The notes under the pieces were generated by a model. It made no database searches and was not told the origin of the DNA. It worked only from the letters and a program-made list of their open reading frames with translations. Both the position numbers and the translations under genes were made by a program. A stretch of 5,768 bases of DNA from JAVHLK01 sp043806215 (GTDB taxonomy: Bacteria; Desulfobacterota; Desulfomonilia; Desulfomonilales; Desulfomonilaceae): the NCBI GenBank assembly GCA_043806215.1, contig JAZDHD010000230.1, forward strand, positions 1-5,768. The letters are read 5' to 3'. Positions 1 to 4,120 of the stretch are shown one piece after another. Within the stretch, counting starts at the first letter, position 1; every line of letters begins with the position of its first letter.

Positions 1-118
1 CCTCTTCAGTAGGACCCGCATCCGGCCGGTCATTTCCTTGGGCGGCGTCGTAGGATGTGGTGAATCCCGCTTTCAGCGGGATGAACCGCATCTGTCGCGT
101 CTTCCGGAAAGGGAAATC
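1..118. other. Left edge, no gene recognised
   Basis: No convincing coding region is visible. A minus-strand reading from an ATG at 31-33 runs out of the window after 11 codons. The AAGGAA before it lies directly against the ATG, too close for a ribosome binding site, so a gene cannot be claimed. The only clear structure is the hairpin at 64-82. Confidence 0.4.
64..82. repeat. REP-like hairpin, CCCGCTTTCAGCGGG type
   Basis: ATCCCGCT and AGCGGGAT form a perfect 8-bp stem closed by a TTC loop. A close relative, CCCCGC-GTTCA-GCGGGG, occurs at 364-380, so the pattern CCCGC-K-TTCA-GCGGG appears twice within 320 bp. That recurrence suggests a dispersed REP-type palindrome rather than a single terminator. 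No T-run follows on either strand. Confidence 0.6.
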
Positions 119-264
119 CAACCACCAAGACACCAAGCAAGAAACGGAGGAAACCATCCACAGATTTCACCGATTCACACGGATTCAAAGGCCAAGACAA
201 GAAAGATTAACCACCAACACTCCAAGACACCAAGAAATCCAAGAATGCAAATGCATTGTAGGGG
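119..264 (+). repeat. Intergenic repeat module, copy 1
   Basis: The module has CCACCAAGACACCAAG-type boxes at both ends (around 121-137 and 211-232). Its 47-bp core at 156-202 contains two CAC(A/G)GATT-like half-sites. The same core occurs at 3101-3147 (40/47 identical) and inverted at 3898-3944 (42/47 identical). A second brick, 227-264, matches the complement of 4075-4112 at 34/38 positions. Boxes of this kind are dispersed noncoding repeats in many environmental bacterial genomes. Readings through it in any frame give low-complexity peptides and are treated as spurious. Confidence 0.75.
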
Positions 265-281
265 CACGGCGTGCCGTGCCC
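262..281. repeat. Perfect 20-nt palindrome
   Basis: GGGCACGGCGTGCCGTGCCC is fully self-complementary and can fold as an 8-bp stem with a CGTG loop. It follows the repeat brick ending at 264. It has the look of a REP-type element; a transcription terminator is less likely because only a CTTG tail follows. Confidence 0.6.
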
Positions 282-295
282 TTGTCGATCCCGGC

Positions 296-313
296 CCCCG
301 GCCGGCGCCGGGG
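296..313. repeat. GC-only hairpin
   Basis: CCCCGGC and GCCGGGG form a 7-bp all-GC stem around a CGGC loop. It begins 15 bases after the palindrome ending at 281 and belongs to the same hairpin cluster. A 10-bp palindrome, CCCTGCAGGG, follows at 319-328. Confidence 0.5.
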
Positions 314-343
314 AGACGCCCTGCAGGGACGCCGGGAGCCCAC

Positions 344-423
344 CTCTTCGGTAGCACCGGCCTCCCCGCGTTCAGCGGGGCATGTGTTTCCGGGCAGCGG
401 TCCACAAAGGAGGCAGTGCCTCC
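344..423. repeat. Repeat brick with two hairpins
   Basis: The stretch TCTTCGGTAGCACCGGCCTCC (about 345-365) recurs on the opposite strand at 4041-4063 with one base changed in the shared part. It is followed by the hairpin CCCCGC-GTTCA-GCGGGG (364-380) and by GGAGGC-AGT-GCCTCC (409-423). The matching brick on the other strand (3991-4063) has the same order: CTTCGGTAGC, a GCCGG hairpin, then a GAGGC/GCCTC hairpin. The shared order shows that these are copies of one composite element. The transposase remnant begins right after it. Confidence 0.65.
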
Positions 424-429
424 CGGTGA

Positions 430-628
430 GGAACGCGACAAAATGGACATGGTTGGCCATGAGACACCACACGAGCATACACACACCGTGTCGCGCTATT
501 TCTTCCCCGGGCATTCGAAAGCACTTACGGCGGCCCCTCGCCGAATGAGACACTCCCGGTAACCGGCCACAACGCCCTGTGCCGTGATGCGCATAGGCGG
601 GCACAAGGATGCGCGACGGACGAGCCAT
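430..628 (-). pseudogene. REP-associated (RAYT/IS200-like) transposase, 5' remnant
   Basis: Translation from the ATG at 628 begins MARPSRILVPAYAHH, the typical opening of Y1/HUH transposases of the RAYT group. About 50 residues in comes ARHGVCMLVWCLMANHVHF. This is the family's conserved helix followed by the HVH (HUH) metal-binding motif. The spacing between the two blocks matches intact family members without gaps as I recall them, but conserved residues have changed (for example HHVTxRGN has become HHGTGRCG). Only about 66 codons remain. At about position 430 the homology stops and the frame runs into the repeat cluster, so the catalytic tyrosine region is missing. Intact proteins would cut and join single-stranded REP hairpins. 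It should be inactive. The exact 3' boundary is uncertain by some 20 bases. Confidence 0.7.
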
Positions 629-676
629 GGAACAAGCCCATCGTCTAGGATCTGCCTTGTCCGGAAGATACGTAGT

Positions 677-694
677 GACCCCGACTTCGGGGTC
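677..694. repeat. Hairpin GACCCCG-ACTT-CGGGGTC
   Basis: GACCCCGACTTCGGGGTC folds into a 7-bp stem (8 bp if the inner A-T pair is counted) with a small loop. It lies about 50 bases upstream of the transposase remnant's start on the minus strand. It could be a recognition hairpin of the HUH transposase, but no function is shown by the sequence alone. Confidence 0.5.
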
Positions 695-956
695 CATCGC
701 GGCACTATCCGTAGTCCTGGACAAAAACGGGAGATCAGACGGATTTCACACTATCGTTCTGAACAGGATAACGTCGCTCTGTGAGGGTCTCATACGGTGA
801 TTGCCCTTTTTCCGGCTCCTACTCCCTAAATGCCTCAAAACCAGACGTGACCCCTATATTTTTCCTACCACATTGTTAGTGACGGTCATAGTCATCTTGT
901 CCGTTCCGGCCATTTTACACCTCCTCAGATGTTGTGCCAAAAGACATTACTCCAGC

Positions 957-987
957 GCTACTAGAAATGCTCGAGTGCTCGAGTAGC
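957..987 (-). terminator. Inverted repeat past the unknown exported gene; weak terminator candidate
   Basis: GCTACT (957-962) and AGTAGC (982-987) can pair. Inside are two adjacent CTCGAG palindromes (970-975 and 978-983) separated by TG. The structure lies about 30 nt past the stop of the 1018-1719 gene, where a terminator would be expected. The stem is short and no T-run follows on the minus strand, so a Rho-independent terminator is doubtful. Confidence 0.25.
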
Positions 988-1017
988 CGAACTACTCCAC
1001 GATATGCTCTTGAATGC

Positions 1018-1719
1018 TTACTCAATCTTGGTTCTGAATACCCCAAAGATTCTGATAATCGTGGGAAGTCTACCGTATTTCTCTATGCTTTTCCGCTCGG
1101 TTACATCCTCCACACACTCAAAGTCAATCCTGCCTTTAATCACATCACCATTCCGGTACGTCTTCTTGTCCAGAATCAAGGCTTGTCTTATGGTCGTCCA
1201 CATATAGCCATTTGGACGAGGGCCGGTTATGTATCGAGTCCAGTATTGACTCGTGAACTCTCCGTTTCTGATCCGGACTCTTAGAGCATCACGAAACGCT
1301 GGATTCTTCTCATGGATGAATAGATCGATCATACCCACATCAAGTAACCTGGCTTTGCAGAATCTGATCCGATGTTTGCTTCCGAAGGAGGTGGAAAAGC
1401 ACTTGGCTGTGTGCTTCAAGCGTGGCGGGTCTACTCCTTCTGGCCACATGCCGTCTTGAACGACTTGACCGCCATACGGATAGCTCCACTCGTTCGACCT
1501 GAAGAAACGATCGCTCAACGCGGGATCGTAATAAACCTTAGACGATATCTGAGTTGGTTGGCCATGTGGTAAAACTGACCACGATCCTGCGCCAAAGCTG
1601 TTAGCGTGGAGCAGCAGGGTCAAGACAGGCCCCAAGAGTATCCATTTGAGTGGTCCGACGCTCAGCGAGGTTCTGCAAGACGGGGATTTCAGTGCTTTCT
1701 GATTTCGTCTCTCTTTCAT
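1018..1719 (-). CDS. Unrecognised exported protein, 233 aa
   Basis: I do not recognise a family. The N-terminus has a basic stretch (MKERRNQKALK) and then a hydrophobic segment at about residues 23-41 ending ANSFGAGS. That is a plausible Sec signal peptide with cleavage near residue 43-45; no lipobox cysteine is present. The mature part (about 190 aa) is rich in aromatic and basic residues, has cysteines at 107, 121 and 202, and ends with a block resembling a beta-sandwich edge (YRNGDVIKGRIDFECVED, residues 188-205). The start at 1719 has GGAG seven nt upstream. An alternative ATG at 1740 has AGGA six nt upstream and adds seven residues; 1719 is preferred because it gives the shorter signal-peptide n-region. 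The frame is open with no disruption. The gene lies 147 nt after the ankyrin gene on the same strand with no strong terminator between, so co-transcription is possible. Confidence 0.7.
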   Translation of the reverse strand: MKERRNQKALKSPSCRTSLSVGPLKWILLGPVLTLLLHANSFGAGSWSVLPHGQPTQISSKVYYDPALSDRFFRSNEWSYPYGGQVVQDGMWPEGVDPPRLKHTAKCFSTSFGSKHRIRFCKARLLDVGMIDLFIHEKNPAFRDALRVRIRNGEFTSQYWTRYITGPRPNGYMWTTIRQALILDKKTYRNGDVIKGRIDFECVEDVTERKSIEKYGRLPTIIRIFGVFRTKIE

Positions 1720-1726
1720 CCGATTT

Positions 1727-1730
1727 CTCC
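1727..1730 (-). promoter_or_regulatory. Ribosome binding site for the unknown exported gene
   Basis: Read on the minus strand, GGAG stands seven nt before the ATG at 1719. A competing AGGA at 1747-1750 stands six nt before the ATG at 1740, so the choice of start is not settled by spacing alone. Confidence 0.45.
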
Positions 1731-1786
1731 GGATTATCATGATTCTTCCTACTCCATCCCAGGTCCCGGGGGCGGTCTCGGCGATC

Positions 1787-1800
1787 CCGGTGATCACTGG
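1787..1800. promoter_or_regulatory. 14-bp near-perfect palindrome, possible operator
   Basis: CCGGTGATCACTGG is symmetrical about TGATCA apart from one G-T position. It has no loop, so it suits a dimeric DNA-binding protein better than an RNA hairpin. It lies in the 147-nt gap between the ankyrin gene and the unknown exported gene, about 70 nt before the latter's start. Chance occurrence cannot be excluded. Confidence 0.25.
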
Positions 1801-1866
1801 ATATAGCGAATCTGCTGGACCACAGCCCCAAACTGTTACCTGTCGTGTCTCAGCATTCTCCCAGGA

Positions 1867-2736
1867 TCACTTTGCACCGTGAGCCTTCAAACACAGCGCA
1901 ACTTCCGGCCTGTTTCTGACAGAAGCAATGCCCAGGGCCGTATAGCCGTATTTATCCCGGGCATTCACATCGGCCCCCTTAGCAATAAGGAATTTCACTA
2001 CTTCGAGACATCCCGAGTCCGAAGCCGTCATGAGGGGCGACCAGCGTTTTCTGTCCTTGGCATTGACGTCGGCCCCCTTAGCGATGAGGAATTTCACTAC
2101 TTCGAGGCATCCCGAGTCCGAAGCCGTCATGAGCGGTGACCAGCCTTTCCTGTCCTTGGCATTGACGTCGGCCCCCTTGGCGATAAGGAATTTCACCACT
2201 TCGAGATGCCCCCCCCCGGAAGCCAACATGAGGGGCGAATACCCCCATTCATTCTTGGCATTCACGGCAGCCCCCCTGGCGATGAGAAGTTTTACGGTCT
2301 CAAGATTTCCCGAATCCGCACCCTGCATGAGGACCGTGGAGCCTTTATGGGTTACAGTATTCACCTCGGCTCCCTTATCAATGAGGAATTTTGCGAGCTC
2401 GATATTTCTCCACTCAACAACTAGCATGAGAAGGGATTTGCCTTCATTGTCCCTAGCGTTCACATCGCCTCTCTTGTCGATGAGGAGTCTTACTATTTCA
2501 GGTCTTCTCCGCCAGGCAGCCTCCATGAGGATCGTGAAGCCTTCATTGTTTCTGGCGTTCACGTCCGAGCCCTTATCGATGAGGTATTTCACGGCCTGAA
2601 GATTTCCCCAAACCGCGGCCTCCATGAGCACCGTGGAGCCTTCATTGCTTCTCGCCTTTACATCCGAGCCCTTACCCACGAGCAATTTAACCACTTCGAG
2701 ATGTGCCATGGACACAGCGTACATGAGGACCGTCAA
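1867..2736 (-). CDS. Ankyrin repeat protein, 3' part of a frameshifted gene
   Basis: This reading frame encodes ankyrin repeats 3-11 of a protein whose start lies in another frame at 3038. Each repeat is 33 residues with the pattern G-x-T/S-x-L-M-x-A ... L-E-V-V-K-x-L-I-x-K-G-A-D-V-N-A. The last is shortened and ends AHGAK, a typical C-terminal cap. Ankyrin repeats are protein-binding scaffolds; no partner or enzyme domain is present. Two repeats are almost identical (see 1981-2178). The frame could begin at a TTG at 2736 that overlaps the stop of the 5' part (TTGA), but that product would start inside a repeat and lack the signal peptide. A single gene of about 389 codons broken at 2752-2755 is more likely. 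A run of nine Gs on the coding strand (2209-2217) is tolerated in frame. Confidence 0.85.
   Translation of the reverse strand: MTVLMYAVSMAHLEVVKLLVGKGSDVKARSNEGSTVLMEAAVWGNLQAVKYLIDKGSDVNARNNEGFTILMEAAWRRRPEIVRLLIDKRGDVNARDNEGKSLLMLVVEWRNIELAKFLIDKGAEVNTVTHKGSTVLMQGADSGNLETVKLLIARGAAVNAKNEWGYSPLMLASGGGHLEVVKFLIAKGADVNAKDRKGWSPLMTASDSGCLEVVKFLIAKGADVNAKDRKRWSPLMTASDSGCLEVVKFLIAKGADVNARDKYGYTALGIASVRNRPEVALCLKAHGAK
1981..2178 (-). repeat. Tandem 99-bp duplication within the ankyrin gene
   Basis: Units 1981-2079 and 2080-2178 are 92/99 identical, and the encoded 33-residue repeats differ at a single residue (G or R at the first position). The neighbouring repeat (2179-2277) matches well only in its FLIAKGADVNAK half. 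The high identity points to recent unequal exchange or slippage that added one ankyrin unit. Confidence 0.85.
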
Positions 2737-3038
2737 GCCTTGGTTGTCCCTGGGGCGTTCACGTCCGCACCATTGTCGACGAGGAACTTCACGAGATCAA
2801 GATTTCCCGTCCTGACAGCCGCCATGAGCACTGTGATGCCGAGCCGGGTTTTGGCATTCACATCCGCGCCTTTCGCAAGCAGGCTCTTGACCTGCTCCAA
2901 CGAACCCGTCTCTGCCGCGCGCAGCAGCTCTTCATTCATTGAGGGGCCGGTCGCTGTTGCGGCTGCAGGCAAGAGCGCGCAAAGCACGATTGCGACCGTG
3001 CCGATGATCCTGGTTAGCCATGTATAGTGTGTTCCCAT
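2733..3038 (-). CDS. Ankyrin repeat protein, 5' part with signal peptide (frameshifted gene)
   Basis: This part encodes MGTHYTWLTR, then a hydrophobic core (IIGTVAIVLCALLPAAATA, residues 11-29). That is a Sec signal peptide with likely cleavage after ATA, so the mature protein should be periplasmic or secreted. The cysteine at residue 20 does not fit a lipobox. Ankyrin repeats begin at about residue 35 (NEELLRAAETGSLEQVKSLL). The frame leaves the ankyrin pattern after GADVNA (residue 95) and stops five residues later. Moving frame at the CCCC run (2752-2755 on the plus strand) restores the sequence RDNQGLTVLM with exact 33-residue spacing if two Cs are surplus. The start at 3038 has GAGGA six nt upstream. 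An upstream TTG at 3068 lies inside a dispersed repeat and is rejected. The break may be a real mutation, a sequencing error, or much less likely programmed frameshifting. Confidence 0.85.
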   Translation of the reverse strand: MGTHYTWLTRIIGTVAIVLCALLPAAATATGPSMNEELLRAAETGSLEQVKSLLAKGADVNAKTRLGITVLMAAVRTGNLDLVKFLVDNGADVNAPGTTKA

Positions 3039-3044
3039 TGGTCG

Positions 3045-3049
3045 TCCTC
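3045..3049 (-). promoter_or_regulatory. Ribosome binding site of the ankyrin gene
   Basis: Read on the minus strand, GAGGA stands six nt before the ATG at 3038. It decides this start over the in-frame TTG ten codons further upstream, which lies within repeat DNA. Confidence 0.65.
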
Positions 3050-3058
3050 GAGAAAATC

Positions 3059-3162
3059 TCATCACCAAGGCGCAAAGGCACCAAGGAAGAGAGGAGGTTT
3101 ATCCACAGATTACTCCGACTCACACAGATTCAGAAGCCAAGAGAAGAACAATCTCACCACCA
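3059..3162 (+). repeat. Intergenic repeat module, copy 2 (left arm around the intron)
   Basis: CACCAAGGCGCAAAGGCACCAAGG boxes (3063-3086) are followed by the 47-bp core at 3101-3147 and end in CTCACCACCA against the intron. The core is 40/47 identical to copy 1 and 40/47 to the inverted copy at 3898-3944, all without gaps. The module sits directly upstream of the ankyrin gene, so it forms that gene's 5' region. No promoter in it can be named with confidence. Confidence 0.8.
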
Positions 3163-3412
3163 GTGCGCCAGGCAAAGCTTGGCATCTTCTTGCGGGGTGG
3201 AAGTCCCCGTCGGGTAAGGCCTAACCAGCCGCCCGTATCGAGTGTTGCGGACATTAGGAGGATGCAATGTAGGGCAAACGAACGAAATGTCCGAAGCGTA
3301 GACAGAGAATCCTGTGGGCCGCAGGGGGGACCGCACTCCCCTAAGCAATTCAGCCTCGTTACCCAAGTGGAAGCAGGCGGCGACGGACTCCAAGATTCGG
3401 AAGCCAATACAG

Positions 3413-3437
3413 AAGGATCGCTATCGGTGAGATCCTT
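3413..3437 (+). other. Intron domain I hairpin with 11-nt loop, possible exon-binding loop
   Basis: AAGGATC and GATCCTT form a perfect 7-bp stem around the loop GCTATCGGTGA. In group II introns EBS1 usually lies in such a terminal loop of domain I. The loop's GGTGA is complementary to TCACC in the 5' exon, but that stretch ends four nt short of the splice site, where IBS1 should be adjacent. The identification is therefore only tentative. Confidence 0.35.
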
Positions 3438-3673
3438 GAGGGCCTGCCGGGGTCAGAGAGCGTGGCACGCAGGAAACAGAGATGTCAGGAACCTGGGAGG
3501 CCCCATGGTCTCCCTCTGGAGGGGTAGGGTGTACCAACTCGAAAAGGAGGACACCCGATGGGCCATGGGGAGTCAGATCGCTCCATAGTACTCCGAGGCG
3601 GTAGGGCCGTCCACATGGGGAAGGGAGCGACGGGGCTGTGTAGCCCTCAAAGGAAACATGGACTGGATACGAC

Positions 3674-3802
3674 ATGCCGGAACAATTCATGCAAACCTCA
3701 CTGAGGGGAATAGCAAATCGGGCAGCGACCCACAAGAAGCATCGCACAGCATGGGCCTGCCCAGCCGGGCTTCTTATGACCCCGCTGCTTGTGCGGAAGT
3801 GA
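3674..3802 (+). pseudogene. Remnant of group II intron reverse transcriptase/maturase, 42 codons
   Basis: The frame begins MPEQFMQTSLRGIANRAATH, followed by KKHR. The LRGIA-x-x-A-x-x-x-KHR pattern is the conserved N-terminus of many group II intron RTs, just before the first RT motifs. After KHR the sequence leaves the family: no palm motifs (including YADD), X domain or HNH domain are present. The frame ends at a TGA at 3800-3802, eleven nt before domain V, which is where intact intron genes often stop. This looks like one internal deletion of more than 1 kb joining the first 24 codons to intron DNA just before domain V. The product cannot be an RT. Confidence 0.65.
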
Positions 3803-3813
3803 GCAGTCCTGAA

Positions 3814-3846
3814 GAGCCCGGTGCGGGAAAAACGCACGCCGGGATC
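3814..3846 (+). ncRNA. Group II intron domain V
   Basis: Helix 1 pairs 3814-3821 with 3839-3846, with the AGC triad at 3815-3817. A two-nt CG bulge (3837-3838) sits at the canonical place. Helix 2 pairs TGCG (3822-3825) with CGCA (3833-3836). Deviations are a G-A opposition at 3816/3844 and a GGAAAAA loop whose GAAA closing pairs are poor. They might weaken catalysis or may simply be natural variation. Confidence 0.8.
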
Positions 3847-3850
3847 TGTG

Positions 3851-3886
3851 AGGGGGCGGTCGGGTAACCGGCCGTCCTACCTCGAT
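3851..3886 (+). ncRNA. Group II intron domain VI with branch-point A
   Basis: 3854-3863 pairs with 3868-3877 (ten pairs, two of them G-U) around a GTAA loop. AGG (3851-3853) pairs with CCT (3880-3882), leaving TA unpaired, so A3879 is the bulged branch-point candidate. It is eighth from the 3' end if the intron stops at CGAT (3883-3886), which fits the usual seven or eight. Confidence 0.75.
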
Positions 3887-3961
3887 TGGTTGGTCTGTCT
3901 TCTCTTGGCCTTTGAATCTGTGCAAATCGGCGAAATCTGTGGATGGTCTCCTCTTTTCTCG

Positions 3962-3982
3962 TTCCAAGGCTCTGCCTGGGAA
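3962..3982. repeat. Hairpin TTCCAAGGC-TCT-GCCTGGGAA
   Basis: A nine-position stem with one mismatch (A-G) and a three-base loop. On the minus strand it is followed by GAACGAG-like sequence leading into the repeat core. Palindromes of the form CCCAGGCAGAGCCTGGG are familiar dispersed hairpins, so a REP-like role is likely. Confidence 0.5.
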
Positions 3983-3990
3983 TGCCAACC

Positions 3991-4007
3991 GGGAGGCTCC
4001 GCCTCCC
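3991..4007. repeat. Hairpin GGGAGGC-TCC-GCCTCCC
   Basis: A perfect 7-bp stem with a three-base loop. The related hairpin GGAGGC-AGT-GCCTCC at 409-423 stands in the same position relative to the CTTCGGTAGC brick. Confidence 0.55.
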
Positions 4008-4033
4008 TCTTGGACGGGGTCCGGAAAGACATA

Positions 4034-4049
4034 CCGGCACGGAGGCCGG
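4034..4049. repeat. Hairpin CCGGC-ACGGAG-GCCGG
   Basis: A 5-bp stem with a six-base loop, overlapping the shared GGTAGCGCCGGCCTCC brick. The GCCGGCCTCC...GCCGG form resembles REP elements associated with RAYT transposases, but the stem alone is weak evidence. Confidence 0.4.
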
Positions 4050-4120
4050 CGCTACCGAAGATGTGGGCGTGTGACCCCCACAACGCCTTTGCATCCTTGG
4101 ATTTCTTGGTGTTTGGTGGT

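Larger units (their letters stand above)
629..1017. other. Region without recognisable gene, upstream of the transposase remnant
   Basis: No frame on either strand gives a convincing protein. The stretch 629-870, read on the minus strand, leads into the transposase remnant and may be the left flank of the old element. It carries a strong hairpin (677-694) and the motif GTGACCCC twice, at 675-682 and 847-854. Positions 870-950 are AT-richer and show no structure I could name. A weak inverted repeat lies at 957-987. Confidence 0.4.
3163..3886 (+). mobile_element. Compact group II intron lacking an intact RT gene
   Basis: The 5' end is GTGCGCC, the group II GUGYG signature, followed by CCAGGC-AAA-GCTTGG and a GGGG...CCCC stem typical of domain I. 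Near the 3' end, domain V (3814-3846) has the catalytic AGC at 3815-3817, and domain VI (3851-3886) has a 10-bp stem, a GTAA loop and a bulged A at 3879, eight nt from the terminal AT. Group II introns are self-splicing ribozymes that move by reverse transcription into DNA. Intact bacterial copies are usually about 2-2.5 kb with an RT/maturase gene in domain IV. Here the whole intron is 724 nt, and only a 42-codon RT remnant is left (3674-3802). It could splice or move only with help from a maturase encoded elsewhere. It runs opposite to all neighbouring genes. The ends are well supported; splicing ability is not known. Confidence 0.85.
3887..4120 (-). repeat. Intergenic repeat module, copy 3 (right arm around the intron)
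   Basis: Read on the minus strand, it starts one base past the cyclase stop codon with ACCACCAAACACCAAG. It continues with the brick at 4075-4112 (34/38 match to 227-264), the CTTCGGTAGCGCCGGCC brick (4041-4063) and three hairpins, then the 47-bp core (3898-3944), and ends against the intron with ACCAACCA (3887-3894). It shares every brick with copy 1 but in a different order, with the core last instead of first. No gene is visible in it. Confidence 0.8.

Noticed and set aside
185..429. Continuation of the transposase frame to a stop at 185
   Set aside because: Past about 430 the frame is the complement of the shared repeat bricks, so the residues after the HVH motif do not match the family. 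It is chance open frame, not gene.
38..562. Plus-strand open frames of 163-174 codons at the left edge
   Set aside because: They run through repeat bricks and hairpins, give low-complexity Arg/Pro/His-rich peptides, and lie opposite the transposase remnant. Nothing in them resembles a protein family.
2030..2599. 189-codon plus-strand frame with internal repeats
   Set aside because: It is the antisense shadow of the 99-bp ankyrin repeats, and its repetition comes entirely from the real gene on the other strand.
1867..3038. CRISPR-like periodic repeats
   Set aside because: The period is 99 bp, all units are coding and diverged, and there are no short identical repeats with unique spacers.
3039..3160. 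Promoter for the ankyrin gene
   Set aside because: Several TTG-type hexamers exist in the repeat, but none pairs with a convincing -10 at good spacing, so no site is claimed.
3421..3837. 138-codon minus-strand frame, and the 141-codon plus-strand frame from 3163
   Set aside because: Both lie within the structured RNA of the group II intron and have no protein-family features.
3087..3957. Insertion sequence with terminal inverted repeats
   Set aside because: The inverted arms flank a stretch with no transposase, the arms are copies of a dispersed repeat also present singly at 156-202, and the interior has group II intron hallmarks.
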